Positions 34,059-41,163 of a stretch of DNA of 54,845 bases are shown in pieces. This stretch comes from Catellatospora coxensis (GTDB taxonomy: Bacteria > Actinomycetota > Actinomycetes > Mycobacteriales > Micromonosporaceae). The position numbers were made by a program, and so were the translations under genes. The notes beneath the pieces are model-generated. The model was not told the origin of the DNA. It was given only the letters and a program-made list of their open reading frames with translations, and made no database searches. Location of the stretch: positions 1 through 54,845 of the forward strand of contig NZ_BONI01000066.1 of NCBI RefSeq assembly GCF_016862635.1, given 5' to 3'. Numbering within the stretch: the stretch's first letter is position 1; each line of letters begins with the position of its first letter.

Positions 34059-35114
34059 TCAGGCGGCGAGGCCGACGGCCCAGACGCCGGCCAGGGCGAG
34101 CAGCGCGACGACGGCCGTGACCGGGAATGGGCGGCGCAGCGGCACGTACGGCGGCGCGAGACCGATCGGCTCCCCTGCTGCCACGCTCCCGGCGCCGGCG
34201 GCATCGGACATGGTCGTGGTGTCGTCCAGGTTCTCCAGCCGCGCGTAGAGCGCGTCCGCGGTCTCGCTCATCCACTGCCACGTCCGCGGGTCGCAGCAGG
34301 ACAGCGACCGCAGGTGGGAGTAGACGAAGAGGCGGCTCTCGACGACCTCCACGTCGAAAGCGGTCTTCCCGGGGCCGGTGAGCCGGCCGACGATCTCCGG
34401 CGTGAACAGCGAGCGGGCCCAGGCTTCCGCCTCGGGCGCGCAGACGAGCTGGAATTCCTCCTCGAACGGGCCGCGCAACGGCGTGCGCCTGGCGTTCGCG
34501 GCAAGGCGCGGCGCGGGCAGCCGCCGTTCGTGGGCGCGGGCGGCGAGCACGACGTGCGGCATCGGCCGGCCGAGCGTGAGGGCGAAGTAGGACCAGCTGA
34601 GCGGCTCCCCCGCCCGCCCCCGCGGAATCCAGGCGTGGTGGTTCGCGACCTCCAGCGGACGAGCCCCCGAGCGGCGCAGCCGGGCCGAGGAGCGGCGCAG
34701 CGTGCCGTGCTGGAAGATGAGCCCGGGCAGGTCGGGTTCCTTGACCTCGGGAGTGAAGTCGAACCCGTTGGCGGCCGCGAACCGGTGCAGCCGGAAGAGT
34801 TCCTCCCGGTCGCCCTTCTTGACGTGGGCGACCAAGCTGAACGCGCCGGCGACGAGGCAGGCCGCGGTACCGGCCGACAGCAGCAGGACACGGTCCCGCA
34901 AGGGCGACGTCTCCGTCCCCAGCGCGACCAGGGTCAAGACGACGAAAACGAGGGTCGCGACGGCGGCTGCCGTGACCGCGTAGAGAACGAGCAGGCCGAG
35001 CCAACCGTTCCACCGCGAGCGGCGCCCGAGAACGCGAGTGGCGAACTGCCGCAGCTCGGGGCGGGTCGAGGCGAGGGTGAGGGACGTCGTGTCGAGTTCA
35101 CTGCTCAAGAGCAC
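34059..35114 (-). CDS. Membrane protein of unknown function, 351 aa
   Basis: Start GTG 35112-35114, chosen because a minus-strand TATGGT box (35121-35126) lies 6 nt upstream (leaderless). Two helices at about 38-65 and 75-97, a large soluble middle part (LFRLHRFAAANGFDFTPE, PLEVANHHAWIPRGRAGEP, FVYSHLRSLSCCDPRTW) and a final helix (about 328-348). The middle part recalls membrane proteins of the DUF3137 kind, which compare 'original' and stored protein states, but I cannot confirm this. It is upstream of, and cotranscribed with, the HTH-like gene at 33309. Confidence 0.75.
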   Translation of the reverse strand: MLLSSELDTTSLTLASTRPELRQFATRVLGRRSRWNGWLGLLVLYAVTAAAVATLVFVVLTLVALGTETSPLRDRVLLLSAGTAACLVAGAFSLVAHVKKGDREELFRLHRFAAANGFDFTPEVKEPDLPGLIFQHGTLRRSSARLRRSGARPLEVANHHAWIPRGRAGEPLSWSYFALTLGRPMPHVVLAARAHERRLPAPRLAANARRTPLRGPFEEEFQLVCAPEAEAWARSLFTPEIVGRLTGPGKTAFDVEVVESRLFVYSHLRSLSCCDPRTWQWMSETADALYARLENLDDTTTMSDAAGAGSVAAGEPIGLAPPYVPLRRPFPVTAVVALLALAGVWAVGLAA

Positions 35115-35189
35115 GGCGCCACCATACGCGTGCCGCGGCCGACGTGATGCCTGCGCAGGTCCGTCCGGCTGGTTGTTACGGTCGCGAGC

Positions 35190-35567
35190 GTGGACAGCAT
35201 GCCTCGCGCCGACCGGGCCGACGTCCGGGAGACCGACGACGCGTCCACGCTGATCCTGTCCGCCGGCGGGGTGCACGTCGTGATGATCCGTCGGCGCTAC
35301 GACGGCGGATGGGGCGATACGGACGAGGTGATCAACAGCGCCGGCGAGGTGGCGACCGGGGCGGTGAGCTCGTGGACGCTCATCGGCAGCGTACTGACCC
35401 TGGAGCTGGGCCGAAGCGCTGCGGCGCGGCTGGGCTTCCCGCGCGACTACCGGGTGCGCCTCGACCTGACGTCCGAGGCGTTCTCGCTGGCCAGGTCCAG
35501 CCTCCTGGAGATCCTTCACACGGAGTGCTTCGTGGTGGACACACCCGAGGGCCGCGTCACCAGTTGA
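35190..35567 (+). CDS. Hypothetical protein, 125 aa
   Basis: Start GTG 35190 with TACGGT (35177-35182) 7 nt upstream, another leaderless pattern. A small alpha/beta protein (STLILSAGGVHVVMIRRRYDGGWGDTDEVINS, LRLDLTSEAFSLARSSL) with no signal peptide or motif I can name. It is divergent from the membrane protein gene across a 75-bp double promoter. Size and make-up recall small immunity-type or accessory proteins, but there is no toxin gene nearby, so I assign nothing. Confidence 0.7.
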   Translation: MDSMPRADRADVRETDDASTLILSAGGVHVVMIRRRYDGGWGDTDEVINSAGEVATGAVSSWTLIGSVLTLELGRSAAARLGFPRDYRVRLDLTSEAFSLARSSLLEILHTECFVVDTPEGRVTS

Positions 35568-35588
35568 ATCCGACTCACCTACCGGGCA

Positions 35589-35612
35589 CGCCGCGCGTCC
35601 TCGCGCGCGGCG
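35589..35612. terminator. Bidirectional hairpin terminator
   Basis: CGCCGCGCG (35589-35597) pairs with CGCGCGGCG (35604-35612), loop 6 nt, between the convergent 125-aa gene and the LuxR gene. Confidence 0.6.
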
Positions 35613-35652
35613 ACCGCCTTCCCCGGTCCAGGCGCATCCCGGCCGTGGCCGG

Positions 35653-38475
35653 TCACCGCTGCGTCAGGCGCGGGGCGGGAGCCATCGGGGCCAGGCCGAG
35701 TGCGGCGACGGCGGCCGTGCCCCGGGCGGCGTCACTTCCCCCGGCCAGCACCAGGGTCCGGGCCGACTGGTAGCGGCAGCCGGCGGCGTCGAAGGCGTCC
35801 ACGGTGGCGAGCAGCCGCTCCCGGTCGCCGTCGAGCAGCGCCTGCGCCCGTGCCACGATCGCGTCGGCGACCGGGTTGCCGGCCACGGCTGTCCGCGCCG
35901 CGGCCACCCGGTCTGCCGCGTCCGCGCTTCCGGCGAGCACCGCGGCCTCGGCGCGCAGGGCCACGTACCAGTGGTGCCAGATCCAGGTGACCCACTTCCA
36001 CACGTCGGCGGGCTCGGGGGCCATGCGCCGCAACGCCAGGTCGGGCTGGCCCTCGTGGAGCAGGCCGAGCGCGTCGAAGACCGCCCCGTAGCCGTAGGTG
36101 TGCTCGGGCGGGGTGCCGAGCTGCCGCAGGATCGCGGTCCAGTCGCGCCGGGCCTCGGGGTCGTCGCGCAGCCCGTGGACCATCGCGACGGCCGCGACGG
36201 CGGGGCCGAGCACGGACCGGGCCGGGCTGCCCGCCCGCTGCCAGGCCTCCAGGAAGCGTTCGCCGACCGCGAGCACCTCGTCGACGTCGCCCGCGAGCGC
36301 GTCCACGACCAGCAGCCAGCTCGTGGCCCGGTGGCCGACCTCGGCCAGCAGCGGGTGCTCGGCCAGCCGCCGCCCCCAGCGCCGCGCAGCCGGCAGGTCG
36401 CCCGCGCCGAGGGCGGCCTCGGTGGCCATGCCGAGGGCGTCGAGCAGTTCGTGGGTCGCGGCGGGGGTCTCGGGTAGCGGCGACAGCAGGGAGACCCTGC
36501 GCCGGGCCGTGGCCGCGGCGGCGAACGCGTCGCCGGCCCAGCTCTGCGCGCCGGTGAGCGCGTCGAGCGCGGCGGACTCGGCGAGCGGGTCGCCGGTGCG
36601 GGCGGCGAGGTCGACGGCCAGTTCGGTGCGCGCGGTCGTGTCGTCCACCGCGTTGTCGGCCGGGCCCTGGGCCGCGCCGAACGCGTCGGCGAGCACCCCG
36701 GCCTCGGCCAGCGCCACGGCGGCCCGGGCGGCCGGGTCGCCGCCGGCCAGTTCCCCGGCCTGGGCGACGAGGGCGATGGTCTCCTCATGCGGCGGGAGCT
36801 GCTCGAACTTGCTCCAGAAGCGGTGCGCGTTGGTCGCGGCGGTGGCCAGGTCGCGGGCGGCCCCCGCGGTGTCCCCGGCCTGGCGGGCCGCCTCGGCGGC
36901 GGCGCGGTGCAGGCGGTACATGTCCTCGCCGCGCATGCGGCAGCCGGCCACGGCCGCGGCGGTGCGCAGCAGTTCCGCGGCCGTGGCCGGGTCGTCGGTG
37001 AGGGCGGCGGCCTGCTCGTAGCGCATCTGCGACTCGCCGACGTAGGTGCGGGTGAAGCTCAGCTCGGCCATGTGCCGGGCCAGGTGGTGCATGTCCGTAC
37101 GCTGCTCCGGCCGGTCGGCGGCCCAGGCCAGCGCGGCGCGCAGGTCGTCGGCGGTGGCGTCGAACCGGGCGCGCAGGTCGGTGCGTGCCCCGGTCATGTC
37201 GGCGGCCTGGGCCAGGCACCAGCGCAGGTGCCGGGCGCGGGCGTCGTCGAGTTCACCGGCGTCGGCGAGCCGCTCGATGCCGTACTGGCGGATGGTCTCC
37301 AGCGCCCGGTACTCGGTGCGGTGCGCCGTCGCGGTCACCGCGAGCAGGCTCTGCTCGGCCAGCCGGGCCAGCCCGTCGGCGACGACCGGCGACTCCAGGC
37401 CGGCCACCCGCGCCGCCGCGTCGACGGTGAACGGGGCGACGAACACCGCCATGCGGCGCAGCAGCGCCTGGTCGGCCGGGTCGAGCAGGGCGTGGCTCCA
37501 GTCCAGGGCCGCCCGCACGGAGCGGTGCCGCTCGTCGGTCCGGGAGCCGCCGGACAGCAGCCGCAGCTGGTCGGACAGGCCCGCGGTGAGGCCGTCGAGC
37601 CCGAGCGTGGGCCACCGGGCGGCGGCCAGCTCGATCGCCAGCGCCACCCCGTCGAGCCGTTCGCAGACCGCGGCGATGTGCTCGCGCAGCACGGTGTCCG
37701 GCGGCCAGCGCAGCTCGCTGACCCGGTCGAGGAACAGCGCGACCGCGTCGGATTCGCCGTCGCCGGCCAGCGACATCGGCGGGACCTGGTACACCCGCTC
37801 GAACGGCACCATCAGCCGGGCCCGGCTGGTGGTCAGCACGGTCAGCCGGGGGCAGGTCGCGAGCAGCCGCTCCAGGAACGGCGCGACGCCGTCGCGGACG
37901 TGTTCGCAGTTGTCGAGCACCAGCAGGGCCTGCCGGTCGGCGAGCGCGGCGTACACCGACTCGTCCATGGCGCGGCCGGGCTGCTCGCCGAGGCCGAGGG
38001 CGGCGGCGACCGAGCCCGCGACGACGCACGCGCCGGGGTCGGTGACCGGGACCAGGTCGACGAACCACACGCCGTCGGCGAAGTCGCCGGCCGTCTCGGC
38101 GGCCGTGGCCAGCGCGAGCCGGGTCTTGCCGACGCCGCCGGGACCGAGCGCGGTCACCTGCCGGTGCGTCTTGAGCAGGCCTGCCAGCTCGGCGCGTTCC
38201 TGCGTACGGCCGACGAACGAGGTCAGCGGGGTCGGCAGCACCGGCGCCGGCTGGGCGTGGTCGGCGCGGGTCAGCTCGGACGCGCGCTGGGCCAGTGCCC
38301 GGCGGTCCGGGGCGTCGACCTTGCGCAGCAGCGAGGACACGTGGCTCTCGACGGTCCGCACCGAGATGAACAGCCGCGCCCCGATCTCGGCGTTGCTGAG
38401 GTGTTCCCCCAGCAGCGCCAGCACTTCGGATTCCCGGGCCGAGATGTCCACCGTCGTCGCCGTCATGGGCCCCAT
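35653..38475 (-). CDS. Large LuxR-type regulator with NB-ARC-like ATPase
   Basis: 940 residues (937 if the second in-frame ATG, 38464-38466, is used). The LuxR helix-turn-helix is at the N-terminus (about 8-68; ISARESEVLALLGEHLSNAEIGARLFISVRTVESHVSSLLRKV) instead of the usual C-terminus. An STAND-type ATPase follows (about 85-420): Walker A GPGGVGKTRLA, Walker B ALLVLDNCEH, then LTTSRARL and GVALAIELAAARWPTL. The rest is an Ala-rich helical repeat region of TPR type (about 430-940). Such proteins work as ligand-gated switches. It is divergent from an MFS exporter gene, its likely target. Confidence 0.88.
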   Translation of the reverse strand: MGPMTATTVDISARESEVLALLGEHLSNAEIGARLFISVRTVESHVSSLLRKVDAPDRRALAQRASELTRADHAQPAPVLPTPLTSFVGRTQERAELAGLLKTHRQVTALGPGGVGKTRLALATAAETAGDFADGVWFVDLVPVTDPGACVVAGSVAAALGLGEQPGRAMDESVYAALADRQALLVLDNCEHVRDGVAPFLERLLATCPRLTVLTTSRARLMVPFERVYQVPPMSLAGDGESDAVALFLDRVSELRWPPDTVLREHIAAVCERLDGVALAIELAAARWPTLGLDGLTAGLSDQLRLLSGGSRTDERHRSVRAALDWSHALLDPADQALLRRMAVFVAPFTVDAAARVAGLESPVVADGLARLAEQSLLAVTATAHRTEYRALETIRQYGIERLADAGELDDARARHLRWCLAQAADMTGARTDLRARFDATADDLRAALAWAADRPEQRTDMHHLARHMAELSFTRTYVGESQMRYEQAAALTDDPATAAELLRTAAAVAGCRMRGEDMYRLHRAAAEAARQAGDTAGAARDLATAATNAHRFWSKFEQLPPHEETIALVAQAGELAGGDPAARAAVALAEAGVLADAFGAAQGPADNAVDDTTARTELAVDLAARTGDPLAESAALDALTGAQSWAGDAFAAAATARRRVSLLSPLPETPAATHELLDALGMATEAALGAGDLPAARRWGRRLAEHPLLAEVGHRATSWLLVVDALAGDVDEVLAVGERFLEAWQRAGSPARSVLGPAVAAVAMVHGLRDDPEARRDWTAILRQLGTPPEHTYGYGAVFDALGLLHEGQPDLALRRMAPEPADVWKWVTWIWHHWYVALRAEAAVLAGSADAADRVAAARTAVAGNPVADAIVARAQALLDGDRERLLATVDAFDAAGCRYQSARTLVLAGGSDAARGTAAVAALGLAPMAPAPRLTQR

Positions 38476-38500
38476 TCTGGCGCACCGCTACGTGCCGTGA

Positions 38501-38535
38501 TTCCGCGGTGCTTTCCGTGGTCGGCACCGATGCCC
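38501..38535 (+). promoter_or_regulatory. Direct-repeat element between the LuxR and MFS genes
   Basis: TTCCGCGG (38501-38508) and TTCCGTGG (38513-38520), 12 bp apart, followed by TCGGCACCGATGCCC. The same layout occurs at 39942-39976 before the glyoxalase gene. Likely binding site for the neighbouring LuxR protein, by position. Confidence 0.5.
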
Positions 38536-38596
38536 CGGCGACGTGTCGCGGCGAGGCTCAGATCAGGCGCATCGGACCTCGGAACCGGAGCACGAC

Positions 38597-39925
38597 ATGA
38601 AGCAACTGCGAAACGGCGCGCGGTCCTGGATCGGCTCCGTCGGCCAGCTCGGCAGGCGCCCGGCGCTGCGCTGGATCCTGCCCGCGCAGCTGGTCTCGGC
38701 CCTCGGCGACGGCATGAGCATGGTCGCGGTGGCGTGGCTCGCGGTGCAGATCGCGCCGGACGGTCAGGCCGGTGTGTGGACCGGGCTGGCGGTCGCGGCA
38801 TACGCGCTGCCGGCCCCGGTCGGCGCGGCCCTGCTCGCCCCGCTGATGCGCCGGCTGCGGGCCGCGCAGCTGGTCGCGGCGGACGCCTCGGTGCGCGCGG
38901 TCACGCTGGGCACGGTCGCGGTGCTCGCGGTGACCGGTCTGCTGGAGCCGGCGGTCTTCGTCGCGCTGCTGGCGGTGTCGTCGCTGCTGCACGCCTGGGG
39001 CAGCGCCGGGGTGTACACGCTGGTGGCGGAGCTGCTGCCGGAGGACGACCAGGTCACCGGGAACGCGCTGCTGTCGACGTTCGCGCAGTCGGCGTTCGTG
39101 GCCGGCCCGGCGCTGGCCGGCGGGCTGACCGCGCTGACCGGGCCGGGCTGGGTGATCGGCGTCGACGCGGCGAGTTTCGCCGTGCTCGCGGCCGCCGCGT
39201 GGGCGCTCGCCGCGCGGCAGACGGCCACCGCCACCACCGCCGCGGACTCGCCGGACGCCCCGGCGAGCAGCGGCTGGCGGGCCATCCTCGACCGGCCGCG
39301 CCTGCTCGGGCTGCTCGCCGTCACCTGCGTGTTCTTCTTCCTGTACGGCCCGGTCGAGGTCGCCCTGCCGGTGCACGTCGCGCACGGCCTGCACGGCTCA
39401 CCCGGCCTGCTGGGCCTGTACTGGACCGCGTTCGGGATCGGCGCGACGCTCGGCTCGCTCGGGGCGGTGCTGCTGCGCCACCTCCCGCCCTGGCAGGTCG
39501 TGGTCGCCGTCATCGTCGGCTGGGGTGCCGCGCTGCTGCCGCTCGGGTTGACCGACGCCGTCGTGCCCGGCCTGGTCGGGTTCGCGGCCGGTGGGTTGAT
39601 CTACGGCCCGTTCACCGCCATCTCCACCGCACTGTTCCAGCGCGGCACCCCGCCGCAGGTGCTCAGCCGCGTGCTCGCCGCCCGGTCCGCGCTGACGACC
39701 CCGGCCACCGGCCTGGGCACGTTGCTGGGCGGGCCGGTCGTCACGGCGATCGGCGGCCGCAACACGCTGCTGATCTCCGCGCTGCTCACGATCGCGCTGG
39801 GCCTGTCCGTCGCGGCCGCGCTGCGGTTCGGCCGGCGCGGGGCGGGCACGGCCGCCGCACCCGCCCCGGCCCGGACCGTGTCGCAGGGCGGCCCGCTCGT
39901 CGCCGTCGGCGCGCAGCAGTCGTAG
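38597..39925 (+). CDS. MFS transporter
   Basis: 442 residues with about 12 membrane helices and GGAG 6 nt before the ATG. Typical features include the inter-helix 2-3 loop APLMRRLRAAQLVAADASVR, the GSAGVYTLVAELLPEDDQVTGNALLSTFAQSAFVAGPALAGGL stretch of the drug-efflux/enterobactin-exporter (DHA) type, and GPFTAISTALFQRGTP. The second half begins at about 225 after a soluble loop. It should be an exporter of small molecules in the membrane. Divergent from the LuxR ATPase and sharing its repeat element, so probably under its control. Confidence 0.9.
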   Translation: MKQLRNGARSWIGSVGQLGRRPALRWILPAQLVSALGDGMSMVAVAWLAVQIAPDGQAGVWTGLAVAAYALPAPVGAALLAPLMRRLRAAQLVAADASVRAVTLGTVAVLAVTGLLEPAVFVALLAVSSLLHAWGSAGVYTLVAELLPEDDQVTGNALLSTFAQSAFVAGPALAGGLTALTGPGWVIGVDAASFAVLAAAAWALAARQTATATTAADSPDAPASSGWRAILDRPRLLGLLAVTCVFFFLYGPVEVALPVHVAHGLHGSPGLLGLYWTAFGIGATLGSLGAVLLRHLPPWQVVVAVIVGWGAALLPLGLTDAVVPGLVGFAAGGLIYGPFTAISTALFQRGTPPQVLSRVLAARSALTTPATGLGTLLGGPVVTAIGGRNTLLISALLTIALGLSVAAALRFGRRGAGTAAAPAPARTVSQGGPLVAVGAQQS

Positions 39926-39941
39926 GCGGTCCGCACCGGCG

Positions 39942-39976
39942 TTCCGTGGCCGGTTCCGTGGCCGCCACGGATGTCC
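39942..39976 (+). promoter_or_regulatory. Second copy of the TTCCGTGG direct-repeat element
   Basis: TTCCGTGG at 39942-39949 and 39954-39961 (12-bp period), followed by CCGCCACGGATGTCC, which matches the downstream part of the copy at 38501-38535. It lies about 90 bp before the glyoxalase-fold gene. Confidence 0.5.
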
Positions 39977-40066
39977 GCGCACCTCGGAAACGACAAGCTT
40001 TAGGCAGTTCCCCGGCAGACAGCCTGCTGAACGGGCCGCGACGGCCCACGACCCACAGGAGTGACC

Positions 40067-40423
40067 ATGACCGCCTCGTCCACCCTTGGCGCCAAGACCG
40101 TGCTGCACCCCGTGTCCGACCTCGCCGCCGCCAAGGCCGTGTACAGCGCCCTGCTCGGGGTGGCGCCGCAGACCGACTCCGCCTACTACGTCGGCTTCGA
40201 CGCCGCAGGCCAGCAGATCGGCCTGGTGCCCGCCGACGGGCCGCAGGGCCTGACCGCGCCGGTCACCTACTGGCACGTGCCGGACATCGAGGCGAAGCTC
40301 GCCGAGGTGACCGCCGCGGGCGCGACCGTGCGGCAGCCCGCGCAGGACGTCGGCGGCGGCCGCCTCGTGGCCACGTTCACCGATCCCGACGGCAACGTGC
40401 TCGGCCTGATCCAGGACTGCTGA
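40067..40423 (+). CDS. VOC/glyoxalase-fold protein
   Basis: 118 residues from ATG 40067 with AGGAG at 40057-40061. Two beta-alpha-beta-beta-beta units of the VOC fold: KTVLHPVSDLAAAKAVYSALLGVAPQTDSAYYVGFDAAGQQIGLVP and VTYWHVPDIEAKLAEVTAAGATVRQPAQDVGGG...ATFTDPDGNVLGLIQ. Members bind metals, sequester drugs or act as lyases or dioxygenases; the activity cannot be read here. The shared promoter element with the MFS/LuxR pair suggests a common stress or drug response. Confidence 0.88.
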   Translation: MTASSTLGAKTVLHPVSDLAAAKAVYSALLGVAPQTDSAYYVGFDAAGQQIGLVPADGPQGLTAPVTYWHVPDIEAKLAEVTAAGATVRQPAQDVGGGRLVATFTDPDGNVLGLIQDC

Positions 40424-40441
40424 AGGCACCCGCTCAAAAAC

Positions 40442-40478
40442 GGTCAGGGCGGCCCGGATGATCCGGGCCGCCCTGACC
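40442..40478 (+). terminator. Strong terminator after the glyoxalase-fold gene
   Basis: GGTCAGGGCGGCCCGGAT (40442-40459) and its exact complement at 40461-40478 form an 18-bp dyad, 18 bp past the stop codon. Five As just upstream (40436-40440) would give a U run for minus-strand transcripts too. Confidence 0.85.
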
Positions 40479-40497
40479 CGCGGGTAGCCTGCTGCGA

Positions 40498-41103
40498 GTG
40501 ATGCTGCCGCTGCCGCCCGGGGAGTTCCGGGCCTACCTGTTCGACTGCGACGGCACCGTCGCCGACTCGATGCCGTTGCACTACCGCGCCTGGTCGCAGG
40601 CGGTCGGTGAGTGGGGCTGCGACTTCCCGGAGGACCTGTTCTACGCGTGGGGCGGCCGTACGGTGCCCGACATCATCGCCGGCCTGAACGCCACTCGCGG
40701 CCTGGCGATGCCGGTGGCCGAGGTCGACGAGCGCCGCGAGGACCTGTACCAGCGGCTGCTGCCGCAGCTGACCGCGGTGCCGGAGGTGCTCGCGCACATC
40801 GAGCACGCCCACGGGCGGGTCCCGTTCGCGGTCGTCTCCGGGGGCGCCCGCGCGTCGGTCAGCGCGTCGCTGGACAGGCTGGGCCTGCTGGACCGGTTCG
40901 ACCTGATGGTGTGCGCGGAGGACTACACCCGGGCCAAGCCGGACCCGGAGGCGTTCCTGCTGGCCGCCGCGGGGCTAGGGGTCGCGCCGGAGCACTGCGT
41001 GGTGTTCGAGGACACCGACCTGGGCGTCGCCGCGGCGACCGCGGCGGGCATGGCGTGGGTACGCGTGCCGCCGCCCTGGCAGCGCGGGACCGTGCCGGCC
41101 TGA
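40498..41103 (+). CDS. HAD-superfamily phosphatase, beta-phosphoglucomutase-like
   Basis: 201 residues from GTG 40498 (ATG 40501 is equally possible). TAGCCT at 40485-40490 suggests a leaderless start right after the terminator. The HAD motifs are complete: FDCDGTVADS (Asp16 and Asp18), VVSGG (motif II), KPDPEAF (motif III Lys) and VFEDTDLGVAAA (motif IV). The helical cap HYRAWSQAVGEWGCDF fits the subfamily of beta-phosphoglucomutase and sugar-phosphate phosphatases. Cytoplasmic enzyme; the exact sugar phosphate is unknown. Confidence 0.9.
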   Translation: MMLPLPPGEFRAYLFDCDGTVADSMPLHYRAWSQAVGEWGCDFPEDLFYAWGGRTVPDIIAGLNATRGLAMPVAEVDERREDLYQRLLPQLTAVPEVLAHIEHAHGRVPFAVVSGGARASVSASLDRLGLLDRFDLMVCAEDYTRAKPDPEAFLLAAAGLGVAPEHCVVFEDTDLGVAAATAAGMAWVRVPPPWQRGTVPA

Positions 41104-41116
41104 CCCGCCCACGGAA

Positions 41117-41150
41117 AAGCCGGGGTGCGCAGGTTCGCGCACCCCGGCTT
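41117..41150. terminator. Bidirectional terminator between HAD and subtilase genes
   Basis: AAGCCGGGGTGCGC (41117-41130) pairs perfectly with GCGCACCCCGGCTT (41137-41150), loop 6 nt. It serves the convergent HAD and subtilase genes; an A run (41115-41118) gives Us on the minus strand. Confidence 0.85.
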
Positions 41151-41163
41151 CAGTTCACTCCGG

